DNA of 45,715 nt, from contig JAGIBE010000088.1 of assembly GCA_017744495.1 (NCBI GenBank), positions 1-45,715 of the forward strand, written 5' to 3'. The translations under genes were made by a program, and so were the position numbers. This stretch comes from Caulobacter sp. (GTDB lineage Bacteria > Pseudomonadota > Alphaproteobacteria > Caulobacterales > Caulobacteraceae). The notes under the pieces are model-generated. The model was not told the origin of the DNA and ran no database searches. It worked only from the letters and a program-made list of their open reading frames with translations. Numbering within the stretch: the stretch's first letter is position 1; the number at the start of each line of letters is the position of its first letter. Of this stretch, positions 9,101 through 16,218 are shown piece by piece.

Positions 9101-9273
9101 GAATAGAGGATGTCCACGCCGTTTTCGCGGGCCAGTTCGGTCAGGGCGTCCTGCAGGGCGCCGGCGCGGACGTCGACCACGGCCGGCGCGGCGCGAGCCG
9201 TTCCCGCGATCGCCGTCGCCAGCAGCGCGCAGGCGCAGGTCCAAAGCTGACGTCGCCGTCGATGCGGATGCAC
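6175..9273 (-). CDS. TonB-dependent receptor with N-terminal STN signalling domain
   Basis: This outer-membrane transporter has about 1032 residues. A signal peptide (1-28) precedes an STN domain (about 31-102; ALQDALTELARENGVDILYS) of the FecA kind, which contacts a FecR protein. A TonB-box-like EVLVVGRR follows at about 119-126. The plug carries LVLVDGRRLP and IGGVVNIVLKRDY, and a long 22-strand-type barrel ends in the aromatic GHF. GTG 9273 follows GGGGGAAGG and begins directly with the basic part of the signal peptide; a TTG at 9285 is the alternative. The STN domain shows that it both imports and signals. The FecI/FecR pair at 2820-4417 is the only candidate partner in the window. The ligand is unknown. 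It has no iron-specific mark that I can see. Confidence 0.92.
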   Translation of the reverse strand: MHPHRRRRQLWTCACALLATAIAGTARAAPAVVDVRAGALQDALTELARENGVDILYSADLVRGRKTSAIKGRLTTQQALALLLTGSGVGYRLTPDGVFVLFELPRQQIADPGDGAISEVLVVGRRSQNADIRRTENDIQPYDVLGPRDLRVAVQDNLDQYLRERLPANAQVISPSQYVNDTGGANSAVDLRGVGLQRTLVLVDGRRLPSMPSRVAGLEQSDINAIPLGAVERIETLTATAGGIHGPTAIGGVVNIVLKRDYRGADLAVVSGVSSRGDAAHGRVEGRIGFTPDGGRTDVMLAASYSAAEKLSVGQRDYARRSLEWQAQNFPVAFLLQQRPANAITVRSSQGEPLRLDPAYGGTTLTSSYTFLPIDFHGTEQEKVALLTANAGKLPTTPATGMAGDETSLISTPETYSVLFSVRHQISDQVEAFVDGMQLHNQGRAETPRYLALRSVSHANAVGNLFANGVIFDYPVPGIFDEKVVTTDVRRATGGLIVGLPRQWQASADYTVGRSMFDMRRNGMTVTSDIGNALWNGLAGAAGQAPVIPLGDFAALQAATLAYAAPSGQHSRLKTQFSSGVIRAAGPLATLPGGPLSATLLGEVRRERMPETDYFVFSRTGTSKSLTPDRVQLVKSGYVELRAPLLSRDAGFALARGLELQLALRRDAVETTFPDTILTGTSTRQVRTSVHNADNVFTVGARVFPTDWLMLRASAATGESPPDMSQLQQLGIIATSYGVYPFNDPKRGGRPIIADGPFVVGRSGWHDIGNEKGETRSAGVVLNPSGRNGPRLSIDASRVEIRDEIGASGLNAQQILEHEEDYPNRVIREPLSDADAALGYTAGRVTALYGGLGNIGTTIAETVDFQMDWTLEPVFDGDTRLYGAATWQPTLKSRRKPGGPWLDRVGFRDGPLEWRGNAGVQWERGPLLLDLNAQYLGRSSPRFSPYSVVLIQTTVQNQKRSYIPSRVYFDLTARRRFEFGADRSLQSLDVRFAVRNLLDTTPPIVPDPNHMGYDYRSDPRRRRFELSLVGHF

Positions 9274-9529
9274 ACCTTCCCCCAAAAGGCATTGGATCGA
9301 TCGCGCCCGATCCAGGGCTTACGCGCACCAACAGGTAAGGACCAAGGCTACTGGCGCCGCGCCGAAACGCGCGCGAATTCTTAGTGGCTCAAGTCGCGGC
9401 CGTCGATGTCAATACTAATACCCTGGATTCGCCGAGGGCTGATCGGTCGTCCGATTTCTGGAACAGGTGCGATGTCCGCTATAGGACGCGTTCGACGCAG
9501 GCGGACGTCGATAATCGAATGGGCGTAGG

Positions 9530-10582
9530 CTAGGCCGCCGGCTTCGGCTGGAAGGGCGCCCAGGCCTCGACGAGCAGGCCTGGCACCACGTTGGTCAGCG
9601 AGATGTGGCCGTTCACGAACTCCAGCCGCAGGCGCATGCCGGCCAAACCCACGCCGGCGATCGCCTGGGCGCTTTCCGGCAGGCCGACGCCGTAGTCCCG
9701 GATCGACAGCAGCACCATCTCGCCGGCCTGGCGCAGGCCGATCGTCGCGCGGGGACTGCCGGCGTGGCGATGGACGTTGGCCAGCGCCTCCTGGGCGACG
9801 CGGTACAGCGCCACCTCGATCGGTCGCGTCATCTTCGGGAAGTCATCAGCGATGTCGATTTGCACGGCGAGGCCAGTCCGACGGGCGAAGCCTTCCGCCA
9901 TCTGCCGAATGGCCGGACCCAGCCCCATCTCTTCCAGCGCCGGCGGGTGCAGCACGTAGGACAGGCTGCGGATCTCGTCCAGGGCGTTAGCGAGCAGGGC
10001 CTCGACCTCAAGCCGGATCTTCTCGGCGCGGCCCTCGGTCTTCATCGCGCCCAGCATCAGCTTGGCGCCGGTCAGGTACTGGGCCGTGCCGTCGTGAAGT
10101 TCGCGCGCGATGCGTCGGCGCTCGTCGTCCTCCGCGTGCAGCAGGGCTGCGGTGGCGCGCCCCAGGGCTGCTTGGGTGCGCCGCTGGAGGGTGATGTCCT
10201 CGTGGGTCAGAAGGATCGCGGTACGGTCATCGCGGAAAATGCGCGTCGCGGTCATCCGGGTCCACAGCGGATCGTTACCTAGGAAGATCTGGTATTCGAA
10301 ACGCACAGGGCCGGGCTCGCCCGCCAGCAAATCCTGCAGACCTTGCTTCGCATCAACTGCGTCAGCCGCGTCCAGGCTCTCACAGAAGGAGACATAGTTA
10401 AGACTCAGGCCGTAGTTATCCACAGCCAGTTGATGGAATTCGGCGAACTGCACCCAGGCGTCATTAACCGCGATGATTTCGCCTCTGTCGTTGAGGATCG
10501 CTACATTCGCGGCGACGGCGTCGAGTATGGATTCGTGCAAGCTAAACGCGGACCATTCGCTCATCTCGTGAGCTGTATGCAT
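9530..10582 (-). CDS. PAS-domain sensor histidine kinase, NarL/DesK-type (HisKA_3)
   Basis: The protein is soluble, with no membrane helix. An N-terminal PAS domain spans about 12-135 (ILNDRGEIIAVNDAW; ending LLTHEDIT). The HisKA_3 phosphoacceptor helix follows, with ERRRIARELHDGTAQYL and His163 as the phosphorylated residue. The HATPase domain has an N box (EALANVHRHAG) and a G box (DYGVGL, GVGLAGMRLR). Such kinases usually phosphorylate LuxR-type response regulators, but none is adjacent, so it is an orphan here. The start is uncertain: ATG 10582 is used, while TTG 10624 (14 residues longer) or ATG 10564 are possible, and none has a strong ribosome site. The PAS ligand cannot be read from the sequence. 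Confidence 0.9.
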   Translation of the reverse strand: MHTAHEMSEWSAFSLHESILDAVAANVAILNDRGEIIAVNDAWVQFAEFHQLAVDNYGLSLNYVSFCESLDAADAVDAKQGLQDLLAGEPGPVRFEYQIFLGNDPLWTRMTATRIFRDDRTAILLTHEDITLQRRTQAALGRATAALLHAEDDERRRIARELHDGTAQYLTGAKLMLGAMKTEGRAEKIRLEVEALLANALDEIRSLSYVLHPPALEEMGLGPAIRQMAEGFARRTGLAVQIDIADDFPKMTRPIEVALYRVAQEALANVHRHAGSPRATIGLRQAGEMVLLSIRDYGVGLPESAQAIAGVGLAGMRLRLEFVNGHISLTNVVPGLLVEAWAPFQPKPAA

Positions 10583-10706
10583 TTCGGTATTTAGCCCTAT
10601 GTTTTGACCGCTCGTTTCAGGCAAGCCACTGTGCAGGATTCGCGCGACGCGGCACGCGAAGAGAACGCATATATTTGGACGCCGCGCACCCCGGTTTCGA
10701 ACTTAT

Positions 10707-10723
10707 ATTGTGGGCGACACAAT
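10707..10723. promoter_or_regulatory. Inverted repeat upstream of the histidine kinase gene
   Basis: A perfect dyad, ATTGTG-GGCGA-CACAAT, lies in AT-rich DNA about 125 bases upstream of the kinase start, between the kinase and the M15 peptidase gene. The size and symmetry are those of a repressor or activator operator. The 249 bases from 10583 to 10831 hold no convincing gene. Confidence 0.35.
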
Positions 10724-10831
10724 GAAACGCGTGCGGAACACCTCGTCGCGAAATGCGGACTACAGGCTCCGGTTCCTGAACGCCTGAAGGCGAAGGTTCG
10801 GCCCACCCTCTGAAACGGCCTGCAGTCGGGG

Positions 10832-11269
10832 CTAGGGCTCGAGGCCGTTATAGACCGCCGAACCGGGCCCGCCGGGCTGACGCAGCACCTGACGGCGCAG
10901 TCTGGGATCGAAGCTGATGTGCACGCATCGGCTCTTCTCGTAGATCAGTTGATCGAACTTCAGGCTGCTGTCGCGGATGCGTTTGGCGGCTTCCAGGTCC
11001 ACCATGCCATCGATATGGAAATCGGCCGCGTGCCCGAGGGCGTGGGCCGAGGTCGGCACGCCGCCCACCGCGGCGTTGACCTGCGGATTGCGATAGGCGC
11101 TGGTGATCTCGATCGGCCGATTGAACAGCGCCCGGACCGTCTCCATGCACTCGGCCAGGTGCTTGAGGTTCTCCAGATGCGCCGGCGTCGGATCGTTCTT
11201 CACGCCCATAGACAGGGCCTTGCTGGAGATGGTGAATTCCTCGAGCGAGAAATGCGCACTGAGTTTCAT
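10832..11269 (-). CDS. M15-family metallopeptidase (D-Ala-D-Ala carboxypeptidase/endolysin-like)
   Basis: This 145-residue, single-domain peptidase has the zinc-site pattern of M15: Arg60 in SAYR, His76 and Asp83 in TSAHALGHAADFH, and His117 in CVHISFD. These enzymes cut peptide bonds in peptidoglycan stem peptides. There is no signal peptide, as in phage endolysins. It would therefore act from the cytoplasm only if released or exported by another route, and no holin or other phage gene is nearby. ATG 11269 is preceded by GGAGG (11279-11283), which is completely buried in a 15-bp hairpin. Translation is thus probably regulated. The gene lies 74 bases after a membrane protein gene on the same strand. 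Confidence 0.88.
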   Translation of the reverse strand: MKLSAHFSLEEFTISSKALSMGVKNDPTPAHLENLKHLAECMETVRALFNRPIEITSAYRNPQVNAAVGGVPTSAHALGHAADFHIDGMVDLEAAKRIRDSSLKFDQLIYEKSRCVHISFDPRLRRQVLRQPGGPGSAVYNGLEP

Positions 11270-11271
11270 GA

Positions 11272-11305
11272 GCGCTAACCTCCGATTGTCATCGGAGGTT
11301 AGCGC
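11272..11305 (-). promoter_or_regulatory. Perfect 15-bp hairpin enclosing the Shine-Dalgarno of the M15 peptidase gene
   Basis: GCGCTAACCTCCGAT and ATCGGAGGTTAGCGC form a perfect 15-bp stem around a 4-base loop. Read on the minus strand, the GGAGG ribosome site of the peptidase lies in the 3' arm, and the stem ends two bases before the ATG. No T tract follows, so it is not a standard terminator. It could block ribosome binding in the mRNA, or serve as a DNA operator. Confidence 0.7.
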
Positions 11306-11343
11306 CTACGTGGCGCAATCCAAACGCGAATTTTCAGCGAATA

Positions 11344-11934
11344 CTACTGGATATGGCCGTAGTGACGGACGACATAGACGGCCAGATAGACCAGGGATCC
11401 CGCCGCGAAGACCATGTGGAAGCGCGGGTTGCGGACAAAGCAGCCGACGAGGCTGAGCCCGACCATCAAGGCGATCCGGATCGGGTATTCCGGTCCCAGT
11501 CCCAGGAAATGCGGCAAGCCCTTCAGCAGGGTGTCCAGGATGTCCATTAAGAGGCTGGCGATCAGCAGGCCGAAGAACCAGGCCCGCCGCGACATGAAAT
11601 AGTCGCCATAGCCGTCGTATTCGCTGATCTCGGTGGGGAAGATCACGCTGCACAGCAAGAACAGCATGGCCGCTTCTGAGATCAGGAATAGATAGGTCTC
11701 GAAGGTGAGGGCCCGGAGTTCGGTCAGCTGGAACTGCCACCACCAGAAGGCGGTGACCGACACCATCATGTAAAGCACCCAGCACAGGTGCGGCCACCAC
11801 AGGTGCTCCTTCTTGGGGTGCTGGATCAGACCGGCGACGCCGTTCAGCAACCGCGCCAGGCTCAGGCCCATGATGATGCTGATCATCGTGCGGGCGTGGA
11901 CGAGGAGATCGTGACTGGGTGGAGCGGTCTGCAT
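11344..11934 (-). CDS. Integral membrane protein of unknown function
   Basis: The 196 residues hold about five hydrophobic segments, near 15-35 (MISIIMGLSLARLLNGVAGL), 48-66, 80-98, 118-138 and 148-188, with short loops between them. A Trp-rich patch (FWWWQFQL) and conserved-looking polar residues (PTEISEYDGYGDYF) sit between helices. I do not recognise a named family. The ATG at 11934 lies 85 bases from the divergent ThpR-like gene start. It is followed on the same strand by the M15 peptidase gene, so the two may be co-transcribed, with the hairpin at 11272-11305 between them. Confidence 0.8.
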   Translation of the reverse strand: MQTAPPSHDLLVHARTMISIIMGLSLARLLNGVAGLIQHPKKEHLWWPHLCWVLYMMVSVTAFWWWQFQLTELRALTFETYLFLISEAAMLFLLCSVIFPTEISEYDGYGDYFMSRRAWFFGLLIASLLMDILDTLLKGLPHFLGLGPEYPIRIALMVGLSLVGCFVRNPRFHMVFAAGSLVYLAVYVVRHYGHIQ

Positions 11935-12018
11935 CCCGAGAGATGATCACTCGGGGTGGTTGTGCGCCAGCCCCTTCTGACCATGGCGCCGTCGCCGGAA
12001 TCCGGGCAGGGTGGACGC

Positions 12019-12588
12019 GTGTCAGACCAGTTCTCCCTCTTCGACGCGCCCCCGGCGACCGACAGGCTGTTCCTGGCGATCTTTCCCGACCCGGCGACGG
12101 CGGAGGAGATCGCCCGGCGGGCCGATGCCCTGCGCGTCTCGCACGGGCTGAGCGGCCGACCGCTGGCGCCCGAGCGGTTCCACATCACCTTGCATCACCT
12201 CGGCGATCATGCCGGCGTGCGGCGCGATGTCGTGGCGATGGCCGGCGAGGCCGCGCAGGCGCTCGAGGCCCAGCCGTTCGAGGTGGTCTTCGACCGCGCC
12301 GCCAGCTTCCACAACGGCGGCAACAATCCGTTCGTCCTGCAAGGCGGCGAGGGGCTGGGGGCGCTCAAGGCCTTCCAGCGCGATCTGGGCTTGGCGATGG
12401 CCCGCGCCGGGCTCGGCAAACGGGTGGATAAGACGTTCACCCCGCACGTGACGATGCTCTACGACCGGCAACTGGTTGGCGAGCAGATGATCGAGCCGGT
12501 CAAATGGTCCGTAGGCGGCTTCACCTTGATCCACAGCCTTCTAGGCAGGACCGAGCACATTCCGCTGGCGCAGTGGACGCTGGGCTGA
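12019..12588 (+). CDS. thpR: RNA 2',3'-cyclic phosphodiesterase (2'-5' RNA ligase family)
   Basis: Two HxTx motifs define the 2H phosphoesterase fold: HITL (His55, Thr57) and HVTM (His143, Thr145), spaced as usual for this about 190-residue family. The bacterial enzymes hydrolyse 2',3'-cyclic phosphates on RNA ends and can join tRNA half-molecules in vitro. The GTG at 12019 (SDQFSLFDAP) is preferred because it follows AGGGTGGA and starts where the family starts. In-frame codons at 11956 or 11983 would add an unlikely Pro/Ser-rich leader. The symbol follows the E. coli homologue. It stands alone on the plus strand and is closed by a strong terminator at 12671. Confidence 0.88.
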   Translation: MSDQFSLFDAPPATDRLFLAIFPDPATAEEIARRADALRVSHGLSGRPLAPERFHITLHHLGDHAGVRRDVVAMAGEAAQALEAQPFEVVFDRAASFHNGGNNPFVLQGGEGLGALKAFQRDLGLAMARAGLGKRVDKTFTPHVTMLYDRQLVGEQMIEPVKWSVGGFTLIHSLLGRTEHIPLAQWTLG

Positions 12589-12670
12589 GATCGGATACCG
12601 ATTTTCGATCAAGCTGAACCAAACGCCGTTTCGCGCATTGTCCAGCTGTATCCCCCTTGATTTGAACTCA

Positions 12671-12698
12671 CCCCGGAGTTTCGAACTCCGGGGTTTTT
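12671..12698 (+). terminator. Rho-independent terminator after thpR
   Basis: A 10-bp perfect stem, CCCCGGAGTT / AACTCCGGGG, with a 3-base loop is followed by TTTTT. It ends the plus-strand thpR transcript, 82 bases past its stop, just before the convergent MocR gene. Confidence 0.9.
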
Positions 12699-12701
12699 CA
12701 T

Positions 12702-14072
12702 TCAGACCACCGTCGCCGGGGCCAGCAAGGCCGCGACATTGGCCAGGGCCTCACGCAACTGCGAGGCCTTGGCCGCGCCGCCCAACGAGATGCGCAGGCC
12801 GCTGGGCGCGGTCGATGTCGCGGCGAAGGCGTCGGCCGTGACCAGGGCTAGGCCGCGGGCGGCCGCCAGGGCGCGGAGCCCGGCCGGGTCGACCCCGGCG
12901 GGCAAATCCAGCCAGACGTGCAGGCTTTCGGTGTCGCCGCGCGCGGCAGGTAGGACCTCGGCCGCGATGGCGCGACGCGCGCGGACCTCCAGCCGGACGC
13001 CCGCCAGCACCCGCTCGGCGACGCCGTCACGGATCCAGCGCACGGCCACGGCCGTGGTCAGGGGAGATCCCATCAGCGCCGTGTCATGCTGGGCCTGGGC
13101 GATCCGCGCCGCCATCGGTCCGGACGGCGCCGCCAGGAAGGCCGTGCGCAGGCCCGGCGACAGGGTCTTGGACAAGGTCGCGATGTGCAGGGTGCGCTCC
13201 GGCGCCAAAGCGGCCAAGGCGGGCAGGGGACTATCGAACAGGCGGCTATACGGATCATCCTCGATCAGCCAGGCGCCGGAGGCGGCGACGATAGTGGCGA
13301 TCTCCCGGCGTCGCTCAAGACCCATCGTCGTGGCGAGGGGGTTGCGGGTTGTCGGGACCAGGTAGACGGCGGCTGGCCGTTCCTCGGCGCACAGCCGTTC
13401 CAGCGCCTGCGGCTGGAAGCCTTCGTCGTCGACGGGGCAGGCGACCAGATGAAGACCTAGTCGCGCGGCGAGGGCGATGATCCCGGGATAGGTGAGGGGT
13501 TCGACGACGATGCGGTCGCCGGGCTTGGCGACCGTGGTCAGGGCGGCTGTCAGGGCCGGCTGGGCGCCGGGGCAGACAACGATCCGCTCGGGTGCGATCT
13601 CGCCCAGCACGGGCGCCAGCCAAGCCGTACCGGCGGCGCGCTGGCCAGGCGCGCCTGGACCGGCGTGATAGGCCATCAGGGTCGCCACGTCGGTCCGGTC
13701 CAGGACGGCGGCGGTCGTCTCCTTCAGCAGGGCGGCCAGCGACACGCCCTGGGGCGGAGGCGGCAGGTTCATGCTCAGGTCGACAAGGCCCGCGTCGTCG
13801 TCCGCCGCGCGCCGACGCACGAAGGTCCCGCGTCCGACGGCGCCCTCGACCAGGCCGCGCGCCCGGGCGGCGCCGTAGGCGCGGGTCACGGTCGTGAAGT
13901 CGACGCCCAGCTGGTTCGCCACGGCGCGCTGGGGCGGCAGTTGGTCGCCCGGCTGCAACTCGCCGTCGCGCACGGCCGTTTCCAAGGCCTCGACCAAGGC
14001 CAGGTAGATGGGTCGGCCGCCATCCATGGCGACATGCCTCAGCCAGCCGGAGGTCGGACGATCGCGGGTCAT
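12702..14072 (-). CDS. MocR-type transcriptional regulator (GntR HTH fused to aminotransferase fold)
   Basis: Of 456 residues, the N-terminal GntR winged helix (about 20-90; GELQPGDQLPPQRAVANQLG, then TVTRAYGAARARGLVEG) is joined to a class I aminotransferase domain. That domain has the PLP-site lysine in ATLSKTLSPGLRTAF and the partner motif EDDPYSRLF. MocR proteins use PLP as a sensor for amino acids or vitamin B6 and generally regulate a neighbouring gene. The ATG at 14072 starts MTRDRPTS; the longer open frame runs through the operator region and is not used. It is divergent from the DUF983 gene, with a perfect dyad between the two starts, so it probably controls itself and that gene. Confidence 0.92.
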   Translation of the reverse strand: MTRDRPTSGWLRHVAMDGGRPIYLALVEALETAVRDGELQPGDQLPPQRAVANQLGVDFTTVTRAYGAARARGLVEGAVGRGTFVRRRAADDDAGLVDLSMNLPPPPQGVSLAALLKETTAAVLDRTDVATLMAYHAGPGAPGQRAAGTAWLAPVLGEIAPERIVVCPGAQPALTAALTTVAKPGDRIVVEPLTYPGIIALAARLGLHLVACPVDDEGFQPQALERLCAEERPAAVYLVPTTRNPLATTMGLERRREIATIVAASGAWLIEDDPYSRLFDSPLPALAALAPERTLHIATLSKTLSPGLRTAFLAAPSGPMAARIAQAQHDTALMGSPLTTAVAVRWIRDGVAERVLAGVRLEVRARRAIAAEVLPAARGDTESLHVWLDLPAGVDPAGLRALAAARGLALVTADAFAATSTAPSGLRISLGGAAKASQLREALANVAALLAPATVV

Positions 14073-14095
14073 GGTTGCTTTTCCATCAAGTGATA

Positions 14096-14119
14096 CATAC
14101 ATTCGATATAGAATGTATG
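14096..14119. promoter_or_regulatory. Dyad operator between the MocR regulator and DUF983 genes
   Basis: CATACATTC-GATATA-GAATGTATG is a perfect inverted repeat with 9-bp arms, in a locally AT-rich stretch 24 bases from the MocR start and 19 bases from the DUF983 start. An extra ATACAT half-repeat lies just before it (14093-14098). The position implies binding by the adjacent MocR protein and control of both promoters. Confidence 0.6.
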
Positions 14120-14137
14120 CAAGAAGGCGCACATTGT

Positions 14138-14533
14138 ATGGATCGGCCCCTGCTCCCCCACTACGACAACCCCACCAGCCTCCAGGCCGGCCTGACGTGC
14201 CGCTGCCCGCGCTGCGGCGAGGGCAAGCTGTTCAACGGCTTCCTGCGACTGGCCAAGCGGTGTGATCGCTGCGGCCTGGACTACGGCTTCGCGGATCCGG
14301 CCGACGGTCCGGCCTTCTTCGTCATGACCGGCGTCGGCATCGTGGTGATCGCGATCTGGGCCTGGGCCGTGGTCGCCTGGAACCCACCGCTGTGGGTGCA
14401 GTTCGCGACGGTGTTTCCAGCCCTGCTGATCGGATGTCTGGGCACACTGCGCCCAGTGAAGGCCTGGCTGGTCGCCGAGCAATTCATCCACAAGGCCAGC
14501 GAAGGCGGCGCCTCGAGCGTCCAGCAACGCTGA
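14138..14533 (+). CDS. DUF983 family membrane protein with zinc-ribbon-like head
   Basis: The product is 131 residues. An N-terminal four-cysteine cluster (CRCPRCGEGKLF and KRCDRCGLDYG) resembles a zinc ribbon. It is followed by the family-typical FADPADGPAFFVM and two transmembrane helices (about 64-85 and 88-108). DUF983 proteins occur widely in alphaproteobacteria and sometimes near cytochrome oxidase genes; their role is not established. ATG 14138 (MDRPLLPHYDNP) is preferred over ATG 14117, because the latter lies inside the operator dyad. The gene is divergent from the MocR regulator. Regulation by a PLP-sensing protein is inferred only from this arrangement. Confidence 0.88.
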   Translation: MDRPLLPHYDNPTSLQAGLTCRCPRCGEGKLFNGFLRLAKRCDRCGLDYGFADPADGPAFFVMTGVGIVVIAIWAWAVVAWNPPLWVQFATVFPALLIGCLGTLRPVKAWLVAEQFIHKASEGGASSVQQR

Positions 14534-14642
14534 AGGTAAGAGGAGGGGACGCCCGCGGCGGGGGCGAGGCGGACATCCCCTCCGTTACGCCGCGCGGGCG
14601 CGGCGCTCAATCCCGCCCGGCAGGCGGACAGGACATGCGGGA

Positions 14643-15854
14643 TCACCAGTTGAACAGGGTGCCGTCTTCAAGACGGTTCACCGGCAGGCTGGCGGGCCGG
14701 TAAGGGAACTGGGCGGCCAGATTCTCGTCGATGTCGACGCCGTGACCCGGCGTCTCGCCCGGATGCAGCTCGCCGCCCTTGAAGGTGTAAGCGTGCGGGA
14801 ACACCCGGTCGGTGTCGGCCGTGTGACGCATGTACTCCTGGATGCCGAAGTTCGGGACCCACAGGTCGAAGTGCAGGGCCGCGCCCATGCAGACCGGCGA
14901 CAGATCGGTGGCGCCGTGGAAGCCGGTGCGTACGTTGTTGATCTCGGCCAGGCCGGCGATGCGCTTCAGGTGCGAAATCCCGCCAGCGTGCACGATCGTG
15001 GTGCGGATGTAATCGATCAGCTGTTCGTCGATCAGCTGCTTGCAGTCCCAGATCGAGTTGAACACCTCGCCCACGGCCAGAGGCGTGGTGGTGTGCTGGC
15101 GGATCAGGCGGAAGCTGGCCTGGTTCTCGGCCGGGGTCACGTCCTCAAGCCAGAACGGGCGGTAGGGCTCCAGATCCTTGCCCAGGCGGCCGGCCTCAAT
15201 GGGTGTCAGGCGGTGATGGCTGTCGTGCAGCAGGTGCACCTCTTCGCCCAGCGCCTTGCGGGCCGCCTCGAACAGCTTGGGCACGGTAGGCAGGTACTTG
15301 CTGGTCGACCAAACATTCTCGGTGGGCAGGGCCGCGTCGGCCGGTTCGTAGAACAGCTTATCCCCGGAGACGCCGTAGGTGCTGGCCAGGCCCGGTACGC
15401 CTGTCTGCAGGCGGATCGCCTTGTAGCCCATGGACTTGTAGTTCAGCGCCTCGTTGATCGTGTCCTCGATCGTCGCGCCGTTGGCGTGGCCGTAGACCAT
15501 CACACCCGTGCGGCTGGCGCCGCCCAGCAGCTGGTAAAGCGGCAGGCCGGCGACCTTGGCCTTGATGTCCCACAGCGCCACATCGACGGCGGCGATGGCC
15601 GACATGGTCACCGGCCCGCGCCGCCAGTAGGCGCCGCGATAGAGGAATTGCCAGATGTCCTCGATCTGGTGGGCGTCGCGGCCGATCAGACAAGGGATGA
15701 CGTGGTCGGTCAGATAGCTGGCCACCGCCAGTTCGCGCCCGTTCAGCGTGGCGTCGCCGATGCCGTACACGCCATCCGAGGTGGTGATCTTCAGGGTGAC
15801 GAAGTTCCGCCCCGGGCAGGTGACGATGACCTTGGCGTCGATGATCTTGAGCAT
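14643..15854 (-). CDS. manD: D-mannonate dehydratase, enolase superfamily (ManD type)
   Basis: This 403-residue protein has the ManD capping domain and TIM barrel. Metal ligands Asp211 ([11 protein letters not shown]), Glu237 (WLEDVTPAE) and Glu263 (VGEVFN) are in place. So are His213, Arg148 (AIRLQTG) and Tyr160, which form the mannonate-specific acid/base set in characterised ManD proteins. It dehydrates D-mannonate to 2-keto-3-deoxy-D-gluconate, the step that follows oxidoreduction of fructuronate in glucuronate breakdown. The ATG has GGAAG upstream. It is divergent from a TonB-dependent receptor and shares a 19-bp upstream repeat with it. With the beta-glucuronidase at 18565 it forms a glucuronide-use island. 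Uronate isomerase and the remaining steps must lie elsewhere. Confidence 0.93.
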   Translation of the reverse strand: MLKIIDAKVIVTCPGRNFVTLKITTSDGVYGIGDATLNGRELAVASYLTDHVIPCLIGRDAHQIEDIWQFLYRGAYWRRGPVTMSAIAAVDVALWDIKAKVAGLPLYQLLGGASRTGVMVYGHANGATIEDTINEALNYKSMGYKAIRLQTGVPGLASTYGVSGDKLFYEPADAALPTENVWSTSKYLPTVPKLFEAARKALGEEVHLLHDSHHRLTPIEAGRLGKDLEPYRPFWLEDVTPAENQASFRLIRQHTTTPLAVGEVFNSIWDCKQLIDEQLIDYIRTTIVHAGGISHLKRIAGLAEINNVRTGFHGATDLSPVCMGAALHFDLWVPNFGIQEYMRHTADTDRVFPHAYTFKGGELHPGETPGHGVDIDENLAAQFPYRPASLPVNRLEDGTLFNW

Positions 15855-15944
15855 GCGGGTCTTCCGTAAATCCTGAGTGGCGCGCGCGGCGTCCGGGGCC
15901 GCGCGGCGCTCCCGCGAGCCCCCGAGGATTCGCGAAAGGGTTCA

Positions 15945-15963
15945 AAAGTGGCCTGGCCAATTG
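15945..15963 (+). repeat. 19-bp direct repeat, copy 1 (manD side)
   Basis: AAAGTGGCCTGGCCAATTG lies about 90 bases upstream of the manD start. It differs from copy 2 at one base. The embedded palindrome TGGCCA suggests a transcription factor half-site or full site. Confidence 0.7.
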
Positions 15964-16137
15964 CGTCTTTTCCGCCCTTGGTGTCAAGCAAGGGTGGGTC
16001 GACGTCATTCGCACGACCAAACTCCCAGAACACTTTCGAAGGAAATTTATCATATATAACAGCTATATAACTAGATTTTCCAAAATTTCGGAAACCGGTG
16101 TCATCTATTTTTATCGAGAGGCCAGGGGAATATCTTG

Positions 16138-16156
16138 AAAGTGTCCTGGCCAATTG
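16138..16156 (+). repeat. 19-bp direct repeat, copy 2 (receptor side)
   Basis: AAAGTGTCCTGGCCAATTG lies 62 bases upstream of the receptor ATG and matches copy 1 at 18 of 19 bases. Sharing by two divergent genes of one pathway supports a common regulator. Confidence 0.7.
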
Positions 16157-16218
16157 GTAGGTTTCCCGACATCGACAAGGCGACCAAGCCACCAACAAGT
16201 CGAGAAGAGGGGAAATCC

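Larger units (their letters stand above)
15855..16218. promoter_or_regulatory. 364-bp divergent control region between manD and the TonB receptor gene
   Basis: There is no gene in this stretch. It holds an AT-rich core (about 16040-16090, with CATATATAAC and TATATAAC) that is unusual for this GC-rich DNA and likely contains both promoters. A 19-bp repeat sits on each flank (listed separately). An inverted copy of its core, GGCCAGG at 16120-16126, faces CCTGGCC at 16145-16151. The layout is that of a repressor-controlled divergent promoter pair. Confidence 0.65.

Noticed and set aside
10604..10813. 69-residue plus-strand frame between the kinase and peptidase genes
   Set aside because: It has no ribosome site and no domain, and it covers the likely control region of the kinase with the ATTGTG dyad.
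10832..11269. M15 peptidase as part of a prophage
   Set aside because: No phage structural, integrase or holin genes flank it, and base composition is not visibly different. A lone domesticated gene is possible but not shown.
14542..14583. Inverted repeat GGAGGGGA ... TCCCCTCC between the DUF983 and manD genes
   Set aside because: The arms are 26 bases apart and no T tract follows on either strand, so I could not support a terminator call.
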